From the NCBI RefSeq assembly GCF_004000865.1, contig NZ_BIMB01000023.1, forward strand, positions 36,566 through 100,565: 64,000 nt of DNA, written 5' to 3'. The DNA is from Paenibacillus elgii NBRC 100335 (GTDB lineage Bacteria > Bacillota > Bacilli > Paenibacillales > NBRC-103111). This document shows, piece by piece, positions 11,001 through 19,573 of this stretch. Each line of letters opens with the position of its first letter. Position 1 is the stretch's first letter. Under the pieces are notes generated by a model that saw only the letters and a list, made by a program, of their open reading frames with translations, was not told where the DNA came from and searched no databases. Made by a program: the position numbers and the translations under genes.

Positions 11001-13253
11001 GAGTGCAGCGTTGCTCGTTGCCCATGTCACCGCACTTCCGTGAGGTCCTGCCGACGGCAGCGTCAAATCCGCCGTCACGGCGCTCGTATCGCCGAGCGTC
11101 AGTGCTTCGGCATCCCGTGCGGCCGCTTCGGCATCGCCGTTCGGAGCCGGAACGACGGTCGCGAGGAAGGACGTCTGCGCGGTACCGCCTTTATTGTCGT
11201 AGACGCTCACCGTGACGGTCGCGCTGCCGACGGAAATCGGGGCAACCGTAAGCTCGGAGCCGTTGACGGACGTGCGAACAACGGGTTCGGAGGAAGATGA
11301 CGCTTGATACGTCAGCGCATCGCCGTCCGGGTCCGTGAAGGTCGAAGCTACGGAGATCGTCCGGCTTCCGCCCGCAAGCGTCAGCGTCAGATCGTCCAGC
11401 GCCTTCGCGAGCACGGGCACGCGATTGGCCTGCGGCTCAAGCGGCTGCTTGGACAGCGAGGCTTTACCCGATTCGTTGCCGCTCGTATCGAAGGCCGACA
11501 GCTCGAAGAGGTACGGTTTGCCATAAGTCAGTCCCGTTACGGTGTACGTTGTTGCCGTCACGGAAGCGGTATGTATTTTGACCCCGTCCCGATAGATGTA
11601 ATAGCCTTTCAAATCCGTTTCCGTATTGGCTTTCCAGCCCAGCTCCACCGCACCGATCAATGCCGTAGCGCGAAAATCGCTCGGCTTGGCCGGAGCCGTC
11701 CGGTCGGACGAATCCCCGGAGCCGGAGCCCGAATCGGAAGAAGAGCTGCCCGAACCGGAAGAGCCGGAACCCCCGCTTCCTCCGCCGTTGATCGTGCCGA
11801 TATTGGAGCTGTTGATGTTCTTGCCCGCAACGACGACCGTTACGTCTTTGCCCAGCTCAAGATGCTTCGGCGCCTTATCGAGCGAGGCTCCGTTCACGTT
11901 GACGACCGCGTTCTCGATCGTACCGCTGCCTCTAACGGCTACCGGCGCGTTAATCGTCAGGCGCTTAACTACCGCCGTTCCGTCGATACGCACGGCGTCG
12001 CGCCCTGCTCCCGGCTCGACCGTCAACCGGTCGACAGTGCCGCCGCGAAGCTCTAGCTTCGTATTGGGGCCGATGCTCAGTTCGCTTACCGCGCCTTCGC
12101 TCACGACAATCGTCGTAACGGCACCGACGATGCGAGTCGATACGCGCGTGGAGGACCCTTTTTCCAATTCGACCGATACGCCGGCGGCAAGCACCTGCAC
12201 GTCTCCGAATTGGCCGGCCAGCTTAATTGCCGAACCGGCCGGCGTCGGCGTATCCACGATCACTTGACCGAATGCTTTCCCCGCCGCTTTGCCCGTCCGG
12301 TCTTCCAGCTTGCCGCCGGATTTCAGACGCACTTCGCCCATCTCGGTGCCGCCGCCCGCCACCAGCCGGACATTGCCGCCCTTCTTGTCCACGACGACCG
12401 TTCCCAAGGAGGAATCGTCGATGAGAACGCTGTTCGGACCGCCGCCCTTGATCAGCGTCGTCCCTTTTACGTTGACATGCTTGAGCGACACGTTTCCTTC
12501 GCCGACGCCTTGCGTCAGCACGAGGTCCCCGGCAATCGTCATGTTCTCCAGCTTCACGTCGGGAGAAGACACAATCACCGAGCCGTCCGCCGCCTCCCGG
12601 TACGTCCCCGCTCGATCGTAGCGAACGAGCTTGTCCGAAATGTGCTTGGCGCGGTCCAGCGTGACGACAGCTTCCGCACGGGTGATCGGACGATCCGGCA
12701 TATAGCTGCCGTCGGGGTAGCCGTTCATGTACCCTTGAGAGGCCACGGCTTCAATCGCCGCCTTGCTCCAAGACGGAATCGTCCCCGCGTCCTTAAACTT
12801 GGCGACGGCCGAATTTTGCGCCGAAGCTTTCGCCTGAAACAGCCCTTGCAGCACGACAGCCGCTTCCTGACGGGTAATCGGCACGTTCGGACGCAAGGTG
12901 CCGTCCTCGTATCCGCTCACAACCCCTGCCGCACGCGCTTTTGCGAACTCGTCATAATGCCAGTCTCCCGTCTTCACGTCGCTGAAGTCGACGGACGCCT
13001 TATCCTTTAAGCGGAAAACGCGGTTGACCAGCGCCACAAACTCGGCGCGCGTGATGCTGGCGTCAGGACGAAACGTGCCGTCCGGATAGCCTTCGCTTAA
13101 ATCGAGATCCTGCCAATTGGCGATTTCTTTCTTCGCCCAATGGCCGGCTGCATCCGCCGCCGCCCGAGCTGTTTCCGGGCCCGGCAGTGCCGTCGAAACT
13201 GGAAAAGCAAGCGATGCGACCAAGACCCACTTTGCCGCTTTCTTGAACAGCAT
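8046..13253 (-). CDS. Giant SLH-domain surface protein with Ig-like repeats
   Basis: A 1735-residue cell-surface protein. The ATG at 13253 is chosen because an AGGAGG lies six bases upstream; an in-frame ATG at 13304 lacks a ribosome site. After the signal peptide come three SLH domains (about 35-205), a beta-helix-like region (about 210-470), a Ser/Gly/Asp linker, a fibronectin III domain (about 520-610) and a cadherin-like domain (about 615-700). Three related Ig-like modules follow, with a recurring VTW..SN or VVWSL core, plus two copies of another Ig-like module (PAQV.A.MSDGT...VNV.W.PAAADTS) near 1075-1140 and 1380-1440. The C-terminus resembles a carbohydrate-binding jelly roll. No catalytic domain is recognised; an adhesive or structural role is inferred. 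Confidence 0.82.
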   Translation of the reverse strand: MLFKKAAKWVLVASLAFPVSTALPGPETARAAADAAGHWAKKEIANWQDLDLSEGYPDGTFRPDASITRAEFVALVNRVFRLKDKASVDFSDVKTGDWHYDEFAKARAAGVVSGYEDGTLRPNVPITRQEAAVVLQGLFQAKASAQNSAVAKFKDAGTIPSWSKAAIEAVASQGYMNGYPDGSYMPDRPITRAEAVVTLDRAKHISDKLVRYDRAGTYREAADGSVIVSSPDVKLENMTIAGDLVLTQGVGEGNVSLKHVNVKGTTLIKGGGPNSVLIDDSSLGTVVVDKKGGNVRLVAGGGTEMGEVRLKSGGKLEDRTGKAAGKAFGQVIVDTPTPAGSAIKLAGQFGDVQVLAAGVSVELEKGSSTRVSTRIVGAVTTIVVSEGAVSELSIGPNTKLELRGGTVDRLTVEPGAGRDAVRIDGTAVVKRLTINAPVAVRGSGTIENAVVNVNGASLDKAPKHLELGKDVTVVVAGKNINSSNIGTINGGGSGGSGSSGSGSSSSDSGSGSGDSSDRTAPAKPSDFRATALIGAVELGWKANTETDLKGYYIYRDGVKIHTASVTATTYTVTGLTYGKPYLFELSAFDTSGNESGKASLSKQPLEPQANRVPVLAKALDDLTLTLAGGSRTISVASTFTDPDGDALTYQASSSSEPVVRTSVNGSELTVAPISVGSATVTVSVYDNKGGTAQTSFLATVVPAPNGDAEAAARDAEALTLGDTSAVTADLTLPSAGPHGSAVTWATSNAALVSAAGKVTRPAAGMPDGQVVLTATVRKGAAQQIKTFNVTVKALSSGAMTDAEAVGKAKEALALTYNGYGTTLALPANGAEGTTVVWSLKDAGQAGVIDPGTGKVTRSGLTNDVNVVLIATIRRGDAQAAKEFTLAVKMPQVKPAVNSVTASDAIVTGTAEPGAAVTVRTGPQMLGTAQADAVTGEFTVAIAPQPEGTVLEVLSSQAVGAAYVLVVEAGAMTDAQAVAAAKNALTDAVILNGNPDVNQVTTALKLPGTGLNGTSIAWTSDNEAVVTAGGTVKRPVMGENDASVKLTAAISRGNATDTKTFQLLVKAQTKPLQIESLAPVQAAVDKNAAYTLPAQVTANMSDGTTQQVNVTWTPAAADTSVAGTFLFEGTVSGYAGKAALTLTVRDIPAALTVSAALALATGSSATVEGYIVDADANPSFSGYGILLADAPGTDKANTIIVKFNKADRDGVFSRAQAAGKKIRIAGMITDNAYMSQKGFADTYTSMEFVDGGAPQQAQLSYSLSVFKEAVADDGSIDNNAPLIVTLANDTFTGAAGEEFVAAGKLQIGSLPAGLAVSAVRTSATQLTVQVNGKASAHRAADSISNLAFTFANTAFTGGDASKVNGAVKNNLAVTFIEIQSIDPIAATVARGAAYSLPAQVQAKMSDGSTKPVNVVWNPAAADTSVIGTYLFEGIVSGYAPKVQLTLTVSESDMTAPDAFAVNEPTSADDGVNGNGKSSVTITWTDSASSDVDHYEIVAKTGSAPTVADTVYGQTRIARGVQTATFAWNAGENVYVGVVAVDGAGNKTLSLNGTKPNVTTAADGGTGTVNLLANGGFESVNGTLGSSDTFTNWTNKLAFNNAGTNVKKDTAVKVSGTGSLKWRTNQNTPNKLYLFADAFPMNPQKQYRVTLQAKLSNDTGATHKFVVGFGSNSDIENYSAKTQYKDFTAEVQTEWTTLQWTFNGVQSTNQFFMYLARPTGSGVSAQINIDDIVIEEL

Positions 13254-13367
13254 AACCATCCTCCTGCTAAAAAAATTGGAAATGTTGATGACCAAAATAG
13301 TCATACTGTCCTAGCTTAGCAAAGTTTTGTTAAGGGATGATATAGCACCATATGAAGATTTTGTTAA

Positions 13368-14819
13368 TTATAAGGTCTTGAGACTCATCCCTTCCATACC
13401 CTGTCTGAGCTGCTCCTCGGACAAATGCGGAAAATTGAAGTACGCCCCGTATTTTACTCCCGCTTCCGTCTCGACCCGCGCTTCCGACCAACGGACGCCG
13501 CGGGTCTCGCAGGCTGCCCGGTAATCCAGGTATTCGCTTTCCGTCCCTAGCCACCAGCCGAAAATATGAAGTCCCGCGTCGCTTTCGACAAACCGGAACC
13601 GATCCGACAATTCGTTTGTGAGCATGTGCATGAACAAGGCAAACTTGCGGCTGTAGATCCGCTTCATCCGCCGCAGATGCCGCTCATACTCCCCGGAAGC
13701 CATAAAAGCGGCCAGCGCTTTTTGCTCCAGCAGGTTGGCCGGGTGCGGCTCATACAGCGCCTGAGCGCGGACGAAAGGCTGCACGAGCGAAGGCGGCAGC
13801 ACCGCATAGCCGATGCGGACGTCAGGAAGCAGCGTTTTGGTGAAGCTGCCGACGTAGACGACGCGCTCCTCGCGGTCAAGCGTCTTGAGCGGCTCCAGGC
13901 TTTTGCCGCGGTGGCGGAACTCGCTGTCGTAATCGTCTTCGACGATGACGGCTTCGCGCTCATACGCCCACCGCAGCAGCGCCTGCCGCCGCTCCAGGCT
14001 CAGCACCGCCCCCGTCGGAAACTGCCGCGTCGGCGTCACGAACAGCGCCCGCGCCTCCCAGTCCGCGGGCACGATGCCCTGTGCATCGACCGCTGCGTCG
14101 ATGCACTGTCCTCCGGCGGCCCGGATGGCCCGGCGGATGCCAGCGTAGCCCGGCGTCTCGGCGACAGCCGGTTCGCCCGGTTCGACCAGCAGCTGCGCGA
14201 GCAGCGCAAGCGCCTGCATCGAGCCGCCCGTGACGGCGATATGCCCGGCCTCTACGGCGATGCCGCGGGCACGGCGCAGATAGCGGGCGATGCCTTCGCG
14301 CAGCGGCGCATAGCCTTGCGGCGGGCAGTCCCCGCGGCCCGCGCCGGAGGCGGTCAGCTCGCGCACCGCGGCGTACAGGCAGCGGTTCCACGCCTCGCGG
14401 GGAAAAGCGTCAAGGTCCGGCGCGAAGCAGTCGAAATCGACGACCGCCCGCGGCACCATGCGTCCGCGGGGCGAAGCCGATTCGAGCCGCTCCCCCCAAG
14501 CCGACAAGCGGTACGACGCTTCCGGACGGGCCGCTCCCGCGCCGCCCTGCTCCTCCTTGCGGAAAGCGACGTAGGTGCCGCTTCCGGTCCGGCATTGGAG
14601 ATAGCCTTCAGAGGCCAGCATCTCGTACACCTGATTGACCGTCCCGCGCGAGAGCCCGTACAGCCCGGCCAGCTCCCGGGTCGACGGAAGCCGCAGCCCG
14701 TAGGCGAGAACCCCTCCGGTTACCCCGTCGTGCAGCGCATGGTAGAGCGCCAAAAGCTTCGTTGGATATCTCTCAAGATAGGCATGGTAAGCGATGTGAA
14801 AGTGCATTTCGGATATCAT
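13368..14819 (-). CDS. MocR/PdxR-type GntR regulator with aminotransferase domain
   Basis: A 483-residue transcription factor. The N-terminal winged helix-turn-helix of the GntR type (about 20-85) contains LPSTRELAGLYGLSRGTVNQVY. The rest is a class I aminotransferase fold with the expected PLP lysine in GSFTKTLLPD (about residue 326) and VEDDYDSEFR just before it. Such proteins use PLP as a sensor and often control vitamin B6 or amino-acid genes; the target here is unknown. The ATG at 14819 is very close to its AAAGG, so the in-frame ATG at 14807 is an alternative start. The gene is flanked by divergent or unrelated genes and probably stands alone. It is very GC-rich in the middle. Confidence 0.9.
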   Translation of the reverse strand: MISEMHFHIAYHAYLERYPTKLLALYHALHDGVTGGVLAYGLRLPSTRELAGLYGLSRGTVNQVYEMLASEGYLQCRTGSGTYVAFRKEEQGGAGAARPEASYRLSAWGERLESASPRGRMVPRAVVDFDCFAPDLDAFPREAWNRCLYAAVRELTASGAGRGDCPPQGYAPLREGIARYLRRARGIAVEAGHIAVTGGSMQALALLAQLLVEPGEPAVAETPGYAGIRRAIRAAGGQCIDAAVDAQGIVPADWEARALFVTPTRQFPTGAVLSLERRQALLRWAYEREAVIVEDDYDSEFRHRGKSLEPLKTLDREERVVYVGSFTKTLLPDVRIGYAVLPPSLVQPFVRAQALYEPHPANLLEQKALAAFMASGEYERHLRRMKRIYSRKFALFMHMLTNELSDRFRFVESDAGLHIFGWWLGTESEYLDYRAACETRGVRWSEARVETEAGVKYGAYFNFPHLSEEQLRQGMEGMSLKTL

Positions 14820-14866
14820 CCTTTCAAGCCGGAAGGTTCGTCTTCCTTAAGTGGACCAATAAAAAA

Positions 14867-14895
14867 AGTCTAAATGGATGATTTTGCATTGTCAA
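14867..14895 (-). promoter_or_regulatory. Sigma-A promoter of the MocR-type regulator
   Basis: On the minus strand TTGACA (14890-14895) and TAGACT (14867-14872) are 17 bases apart, about 50 bases upstream of the regulator start. MocR regulators commonly bind near their own promoter, so this is also a likely autoregulation site. Confidence 0.6.
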
Positions 14896-14901
14896 TGTAA
14901 C

Positions 14902-14934
14902 AAAAAGAAACGGCCGGGCTCCTATGCCCGCCGT
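14902..14934 (-). terminator. Terminator of the 21.3-15.0 kb operon
   Basis: A GC-rich hairpin (GCCCGCCGT against ACGGCCGGGC with one bulge) is followed on the minus strand by a T-rich run. It lies about 65 bases beyond the stop of the cyclase-like gene. Confidence 0.7.
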
Positions 14935-15000
14935 CTCTGTACTGCGTCTCCCTTGCCTTACAATTGTCCCAATATATAAACCCGAATCCCGCCTATGCGA

Positions 15001-17757
15001 TCAGCTCAAAGTCAACGTGCCATCCCAATCGGCAGGCGCCCCGTTCTGGAAGTAGTCGTCGCACAGGTAAAAATACAGCCGGGCCGCTTGATCCCAGCGG
15101 TTGCGCCTGATGATTTGGAGGAACGCCTCGCGGGCATCGTAAAATCGCCCGTTCTGATACCATTCAACGGCCGCTTCAAAGGCAGCCCGGGTCTCCTCCT
15201 TCAACTTCCGCACCTCGGCCCGGTCCCCTTCATAAACATCGTAGAGCCGTACCGCGCGATCCTCGCCGTACGGAAGCACCCGCCCGAGCGAGCGGATGGA
15301 AAATTCCGCGGGATCTGCAAGCTGCTTGTAAAACGCCTCCGTGATCAGGACGGACACCCCGAGCTTGTCGGTCAGAGCTTCGAGCTGCTCCGTCCGGTTC
15401 ACATGCTCGGAAATGACTCCTCCCTCCATCCGCTTTTCCTCCCCGATGACCCCTAGCATCACCGGGCCGTGATGAATGGCGACTCCCATATCGATCGGCG
15501 CTTTGCCGGCGCTTGTCCGCTCGTCGTTATATTGTTCGAGCGCCTTTCTCATCTCCGTCGCCGCTTTCAAGGCCCGATCGGCTTGCGCCGGAAACAACGC
15601 CAGAAAGCCGGCGCCCAAATATTTGCTGACGAAGCCCTCCTGATGGCGGATAACCGGACCGAATCTTTTCAAATAAGCATTAATCAGGTTGAAATTTTGC
15701 TCCGGCGTCAGATCGCGCGAAAACCGGTAAAAGTCCCGCATATTCGAAACCAGAATGCACATCTCCTGCTGCACCTGATCGCCCAGATGCACGTCCACAA
15801 TGCTCTTTTTGCCGATAAACTTCAGAAACTGCTGCGGGACAAAGCGGTAGTAAGCCTCGCTGAAGCTGGTGATTTCACCGATGTAATTCCGGATATGGAT
15901 CGCCATCATGTTGAAGCGGTCACCCAAGTCCGCAAGCTCGTCCCGCGAACGGATATCGACGGTCGCCTCCCATTTCCCGCCCGCAATCTCGTTGACACTG
16001 GCACGCAATCGGCGGATCGAGATCGAGATCGACAAGGCGATCGCGCTGAATAAAAGCAAAATAACCAGCGTGATCAGTCCCATATTGCGGATGATGACCA
16101 GCTTTAAGTCCTGATTATGCTCCCTGAGGCCGTTCGCGTCCTTGCCCGTTTCATACACCCCGACCATTTTCCCGGAGGAGTTGTACACGGGACTGAGCGC
16201 ATAAATCCAATACCCTCTGGAGTCGTCCGTCGAGCCGGTAACCGCCTTCCCCGTCTCGATGACCTGCCGGTAATCCGGCGTCAGCTCCATCGGCCGGAAC
16301 ATCGGCACGCTGCTGTCATCATCCATGACGATAAACAGCTCCCCATTCTCCAGCTTGTATAAGGTCGTATACTGCCCCTCGCGTTTGCCGCCCAAGGACC
16401 CGAACAGGGCCGATAAACTGCTGCGAATCGTGCGGTAATCGCCGTTCATATAATCCAGCGGAGAGTTCAGCTTCTCCAATTCGTCACCTTTGACGAAATA
16501 ATTGCTTCCGGCGGCAACGAGCAGGAAGTTATTTTCTACCTCATGCTCCAGCTTCTCCGACACTCTCTGGTAAACCGCCTCCGACAGCCAGAGCATGGAA
16601 ACGACGACAATCGGCACAAAGGCGATCAGGAACTTGAGCATCAGCGGCACCTTCCGGTCCAGCATATGAACGTAAACGAACCGGTGCAGCCAAATGACCA
16701 GCGCCAGCTCCACCAGCGCAAGGAACCAGAATAAGTAGCCCAAGGCTGTGTCTCCCGCCGTATTGGCAAAGGATGAAAAAGACTGCGTGATCGACCCGTT
16801 CCGGTCCCTCTTCACGAACTGGTTCTCGGTCGCGGCAAAAATGCCGCCGTTAGGCGATGCATAGACGTGCAGCAGCGTTCCCAGCTTGCCATAACCGGCT
16901 TTGTCAAAAAGCTGCTGGTTCAGCAGCGATTCTACGATGTACGGCTCCTGCGGATCAAGCCGGCTGATATCGTTCAACTGCTCGTTGATAAACACAAGAC
17001 GGTGCTGCGGATCGACCCGCAAGGACAAGGCAATGTCGCGGGCCGTTCTGTCCATTCCCGGCAGCGGATACACCAAGCGGGAGTCTCCATTCGGTAGAAC
17101 CTGGAATATCCGGTCTTTTTTCGTCGAGTAAAATCGGCCCTCCGGACTTATGCCCGCCGCATCGGCCGACAATTCGCCCGCCGGCAGCGTCGTACGGAAT
17201 ACTTCCTCGCCGGTGCCGCCGTTCAAAGGCAGCGCATGCAGAATGACGGAATTGTCGTTCAAAATGTAGTAGTACAGCCGGTTGTCCTGCACCGTCAACG
17301 ACCGGATCTTCCCGACGCGAAGCATCGGTTCGGAAAGGGTGTCGTAGCGGTATTCGGCCAATGTGCGGACACTGCTTCCATCCGCGCTGATTTTGACGAT
17401 GTTCTCCCCGGTCACGTACAGGCCGTACGGATCGAGCCGTGTATTCAGCACATAGACATTGCCTTCGTCGTCGGCCGCCAAGCCGTTATATTGGTTCATT
17501 CCGCCCGATACGTTCTTGCTTACCGAGTGGGTGTACAAAATGCTGCCGTCCTTGTCCGTTTTAATAATCGTGCGCTTGGATTTGCCGATAAAATACAAAC
17601 GGTCTGCCGAATCCGCGGTCACCTTGAAGATGCCTTCGAACGCCAAGGAGCGGTCCCAAGGAAGCAGAGCGACGCCTTGCCCCGCCGTGCGGTATAGCCC
17701 CCAGCCCGTCAATACAATGGCTGCGGAAAGCAGTAAAAGAATGAATTTCTTGTTCAT
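15001..17757 (-). CDS. Membrane class III cyclase homologue, catalytically degenerate
   Basis: A 918-residue sensor-like membrane protein. An N-terminal membrane segment (3-20) is followed by an extracellular propeller-like region (about 30-330), two more membrane helices (about 340-400), an extracellular Cache-like region (about 405-560), a membrane helix and HAMP linker (about 575-640), and a class III nucleotide cyclase domain (about 650-840). The usual metal-binding aspartates are replaced: the first motif reads VSNMRDF (Asp to Asn, about residue 672) and the second YLGAGFLALF (Asp to Ala, about 709). The transition-state motif reads EHVNRTEQLE, with Gln where Arg is usual. It is therefore probably a receptor or scaffold rather than an active cyclase. 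It is last in a three-gene operon, 17 bases after the stalk-protein gene. Confidence 0.8.
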   Translation of the reverse strand: MNKKFILLLLSAAIVLTGWGLYRTAGQGVALLPWDRSLAFEGIFKVTADSADRLYFIGKSKRTIIKTDKDGSILYTHSVSKNVSGGMNQYNGLAADDEGNVYVLNTRLDPYGLYVTGENIVKISADGSSVRTLAEYRYDTLSEPMLRVGKIRSLTVQDNRLYYYILNDNSVILHALPLNGGTGEEVFRTTLPAGELSADAAGISPEGRFYSTKKDRIFQVLPNGDSRLVYPLPGMDRTARDIALSLRVDPQHRLVFINEQLNDISRLDPQEPYIVESLLNQQLFDKAGYGKLGTLLHVYASPNGGIFAATENQFVKRDRNGSITQSFSSFANTAGDTALGYLFWFLALVELALVIWLHRFVYVHMLDRKVPLMLKFLIAFVPIVVVSMLWLSEAVYQRVSEKLEHEVENNFLLVAAGSNYFVKGDELEKLNSPLDYMNGDYRTIRSSLSALFGSLGGKREGQYTTLYKLENGELFIVMDDDSSVPMFRPMELTPDYRQVIETGKAVTGSTDDSRGYWIYALSPVYNSSGKMVGVYETGKDANGLREHNQDLKLVIIRNMGLITLVILLLFSAIALSISISIRRLRASVNEIAGGKWEATVDIRSRDELADLGDRFNMMAIHIRNYIGEITSFSEAYYRFVPQQFLKFIGKKSIVDVHLGDQVQQEMCILVSNMRDFYRFSRDLTPEQNFNLINAYLKRFGPVIRHQEGFVSKYLGAGFLALFPAQADRALKAATEMRKALEQYNDERTSAGKAPIDMGVAIHHGPVMLGVIGEEKRMEGGVISEHVNRTEQLEALTDKLGVSVLITEAFYKQLADPAEFSIRSLGRVLPYGEDRAVRLYDVYEGDRAEVRKLKEETRAAFEAAVEWYQNGRFYDAREAFLQIIRRNRWDQAARLYFYLCDDYFQNGAPADWDGTLTLS

Positions 17758-17774
17758 CCGCTATCGTTTCTCCT

Positions 17775-19571
17775 CTATTCGCCGAAGCCGTCGATCCGAA
17801 TGGTCGCAGACGGCTCATGCCAAGTCACGCCAAGCCCCAGACCTTCGGCTACAAATCGCAGAGGAACCATCGTTCTTCCTTCGACGAGCCGCGGAGGGGA
17901 ATCAAGCGTTACGGGCGTTCCGTTAAGATAAGCTTCCGGTCGGTCCACACGGCAGAACAGAACCGCTCCGGCTTTACTGATCGTGACCGTCTGGTCTTCG
18001 TCGTTCCAGACCACGAGCGCGCCGAACGCCTCGGATACGGGGCGGATATGGATATAAGCGGCCCCGCCGATCCGTACGGGCGGCATCTCAAACTTCAGGG
18101 ACACGGTATCCGTCAATAGGTTTTCCAGCGGCAGAGGGACGACTTGACCGACCGACGCCGTGCTAATCTGCTCTGCCAACTGCTCCAACGCCTTGTATTC
18201 GTCCGCGGTATACAGGCTTTTCTCCAAAGCCTTCAGCTCGGTGATCAGCTCCGAAGCGACCTTACCCGCCGCTTCTCCTGTGACGGATTCGACGAGATTC
18301 AATTGAAGAAGCAGCTCCCGTTTCTTCGCGCCGGTCCACTGCTTCCGCAACGTCGCCAGCGTCGCTTCCAGCTCCTGCTTCGCTGTCCCGTTCTGACCGC
18401 TCACGGCGGTTTCCAGCTTCGCCATCGCTTCTTCCAACGACTCCCGCTTTTCCGCCAGTCCGCTGTCGATCGCTTTCCGCTGCGCCTCCACGCCGGCCCA
18501 CTGCGCCAGCAGCTTCGCTTCCGAGGCAGTATCCTTGGCAGCCGACGCCTCGGTCAGCTGCTTCGCCAGTGCAGCGGCCTGCTTGGTCAGCTCCGCTGTC
18601 GACAGTGCTTTTAGCTCCCGCTTCTCCGCCTCCAAGGCCGCTTGATTGGCCGCAGCCTGCGCCTGCAGCTCCGCGGTCAGCTTCGCATTGCCGGACTTCG
18701 CGGCCGCTCCGGCCAACTGCTCCAGCTCCGCCTGCTTCGCCTTAAGCGCTTCAAGCGCGACGGCGGCGGCCGCAGCATCCTTAGGCTGCCCGAGGGGACC
18801 TGCGGCGGCCTCCGAAGCTTTCAGCTTCGCTTGCAGCTCCTCCGCGAGCTTCGTGTCCCCTGCCGCCTCCGCCTGCTTCAGCTGCACCTCCAGCTTCTTC
18901 CGCTCCTCGCCGAGCGTGTCCCCCAACGCGCTGGCTTTTGTCTGCAGGTCGGCCAGCGCCTCCAGAGGATCGCCCATTCGTCCAAGCAGCTTGCTCGCTT
19001 CCTCCTGATTTCCGCCGGCCAGCGCCTCGAGAAAAGCTGCGCCCGCTTCGAGGCGGTTCTGCTCCAGCGACTGCTGCGTCGCGGCGTTCGGCTTGTTGTC
19101 CTCTACGGCGGTCTGGCTGTCCTTCTTCAGCTTGTCCGCCTCCTTCTTCAGCTGTTCGACCCGCTTGGAGAGCTCGTCTGCCGGCAGCAGGCTGTGTATT
19201 TCGCCTTGACCGTCGATCCAGATCTCCAGCTTAAGCTGCTCGATCAAGGCGGCCGATACCGCCTTCTTCCCCTTCGGGTCGGCGATGTCCCGGAATTCCA
19301 CGCTGCGGGACAAGTCGAACCATGCCCCGTCCGCAAACTCCGACTTGTAATACGTCCCTTGCCCGGACGCCTTCATCGTCGTCTTCGCGGCCGCGAAAGT
19401 TTGCTTCGTCAGCGCATCTTTATGGATGAGATACGTTCCGACGATCAGATACCCCGGCTTGTCCGCCGCTTCCGGCGGCAGCTTGGCGTCTGCCGGCAAA
19501 GCCCCTCCGGTCAGCGCGACCGCAAGCGCGAATGCGGCGGCAATCCATGTTGTGCCGTTTGGACCGCGCAT
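17775..19571 (-). CDS. Secreted coiled-coil stalk protein with copper-amine-oxidase-like C-terminal domain
   Basis: A 598-residue exported protein with a signal peptide ending near ADA (about residue 29). Residues about 130-450 are Ala/Glu/Leu/Lys-rich with heptad character and form long coiled coils. The last 110 residues match the copper-amine-oxidase N-terminal-like (stalk) domain, with two repeat halves: AYIHIRPVSEAFGA...VTISK and MVPLRFVAEGLGLGV...TIRIDG. In Firmicutes this domain is common on wall-associated proteins. It begins 2 bases after the TolC-like gene and precedes the cyclase-like gene, so the three are very likely made together. A structural role in an envelope-spanning assembly is inference. 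Confidence 0.75.
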   Translation of the reverse strand: MRGPNGTTWIAAAFALAVALTGGALPADAKLPPEAADKPGYLIVGTYLIHKDALTKQTFAAAKTTMKASGQGTYYKSEFADGAWFDLSRSVEFRDIADPKGKKAVSAALIEQLKLEIWIDGQGEIHSLLPADELSKRVEQLKKEADKLKKDSQTAVEDNKPNAATQQSLEQNRLEAGAAFLEALAGGNQEEASKLLGRMGDPLEALADLQTKASALGDTLGEERKKLEVQLKQAEAAGDTKLAEELQAKLKASEAAAGPLGQPKDAAAAAVALEALKAKQAELEQLAGAAAKSGNAKLTAELQAQAAANQAALEAEKRELKALSTAELTKQAAALAKQLTEASAAKDTASEAKLLAQWAGVEAQRKAIDSGLAEKRESLEEAMAKLETAVSGQNGTAKQELEATLATLRKQWTGAKKRELLLQLNLVESVTGEAAGKVASELITELKALEKSLYTADEYKALEQLAEQISTASVGQVVPLPLENLLTDTVSLKFEMPPVRIGGAAYIHIRPVSEAFGALVVWNDEDQTVTISKAGAVLFCRVDRPEAYLNGTPVTLDSPPRLVEGRTMVPLRFVAEGLGLGVTWHEPSATIRIDGFGE

Positions 19572-19573
19572 GG

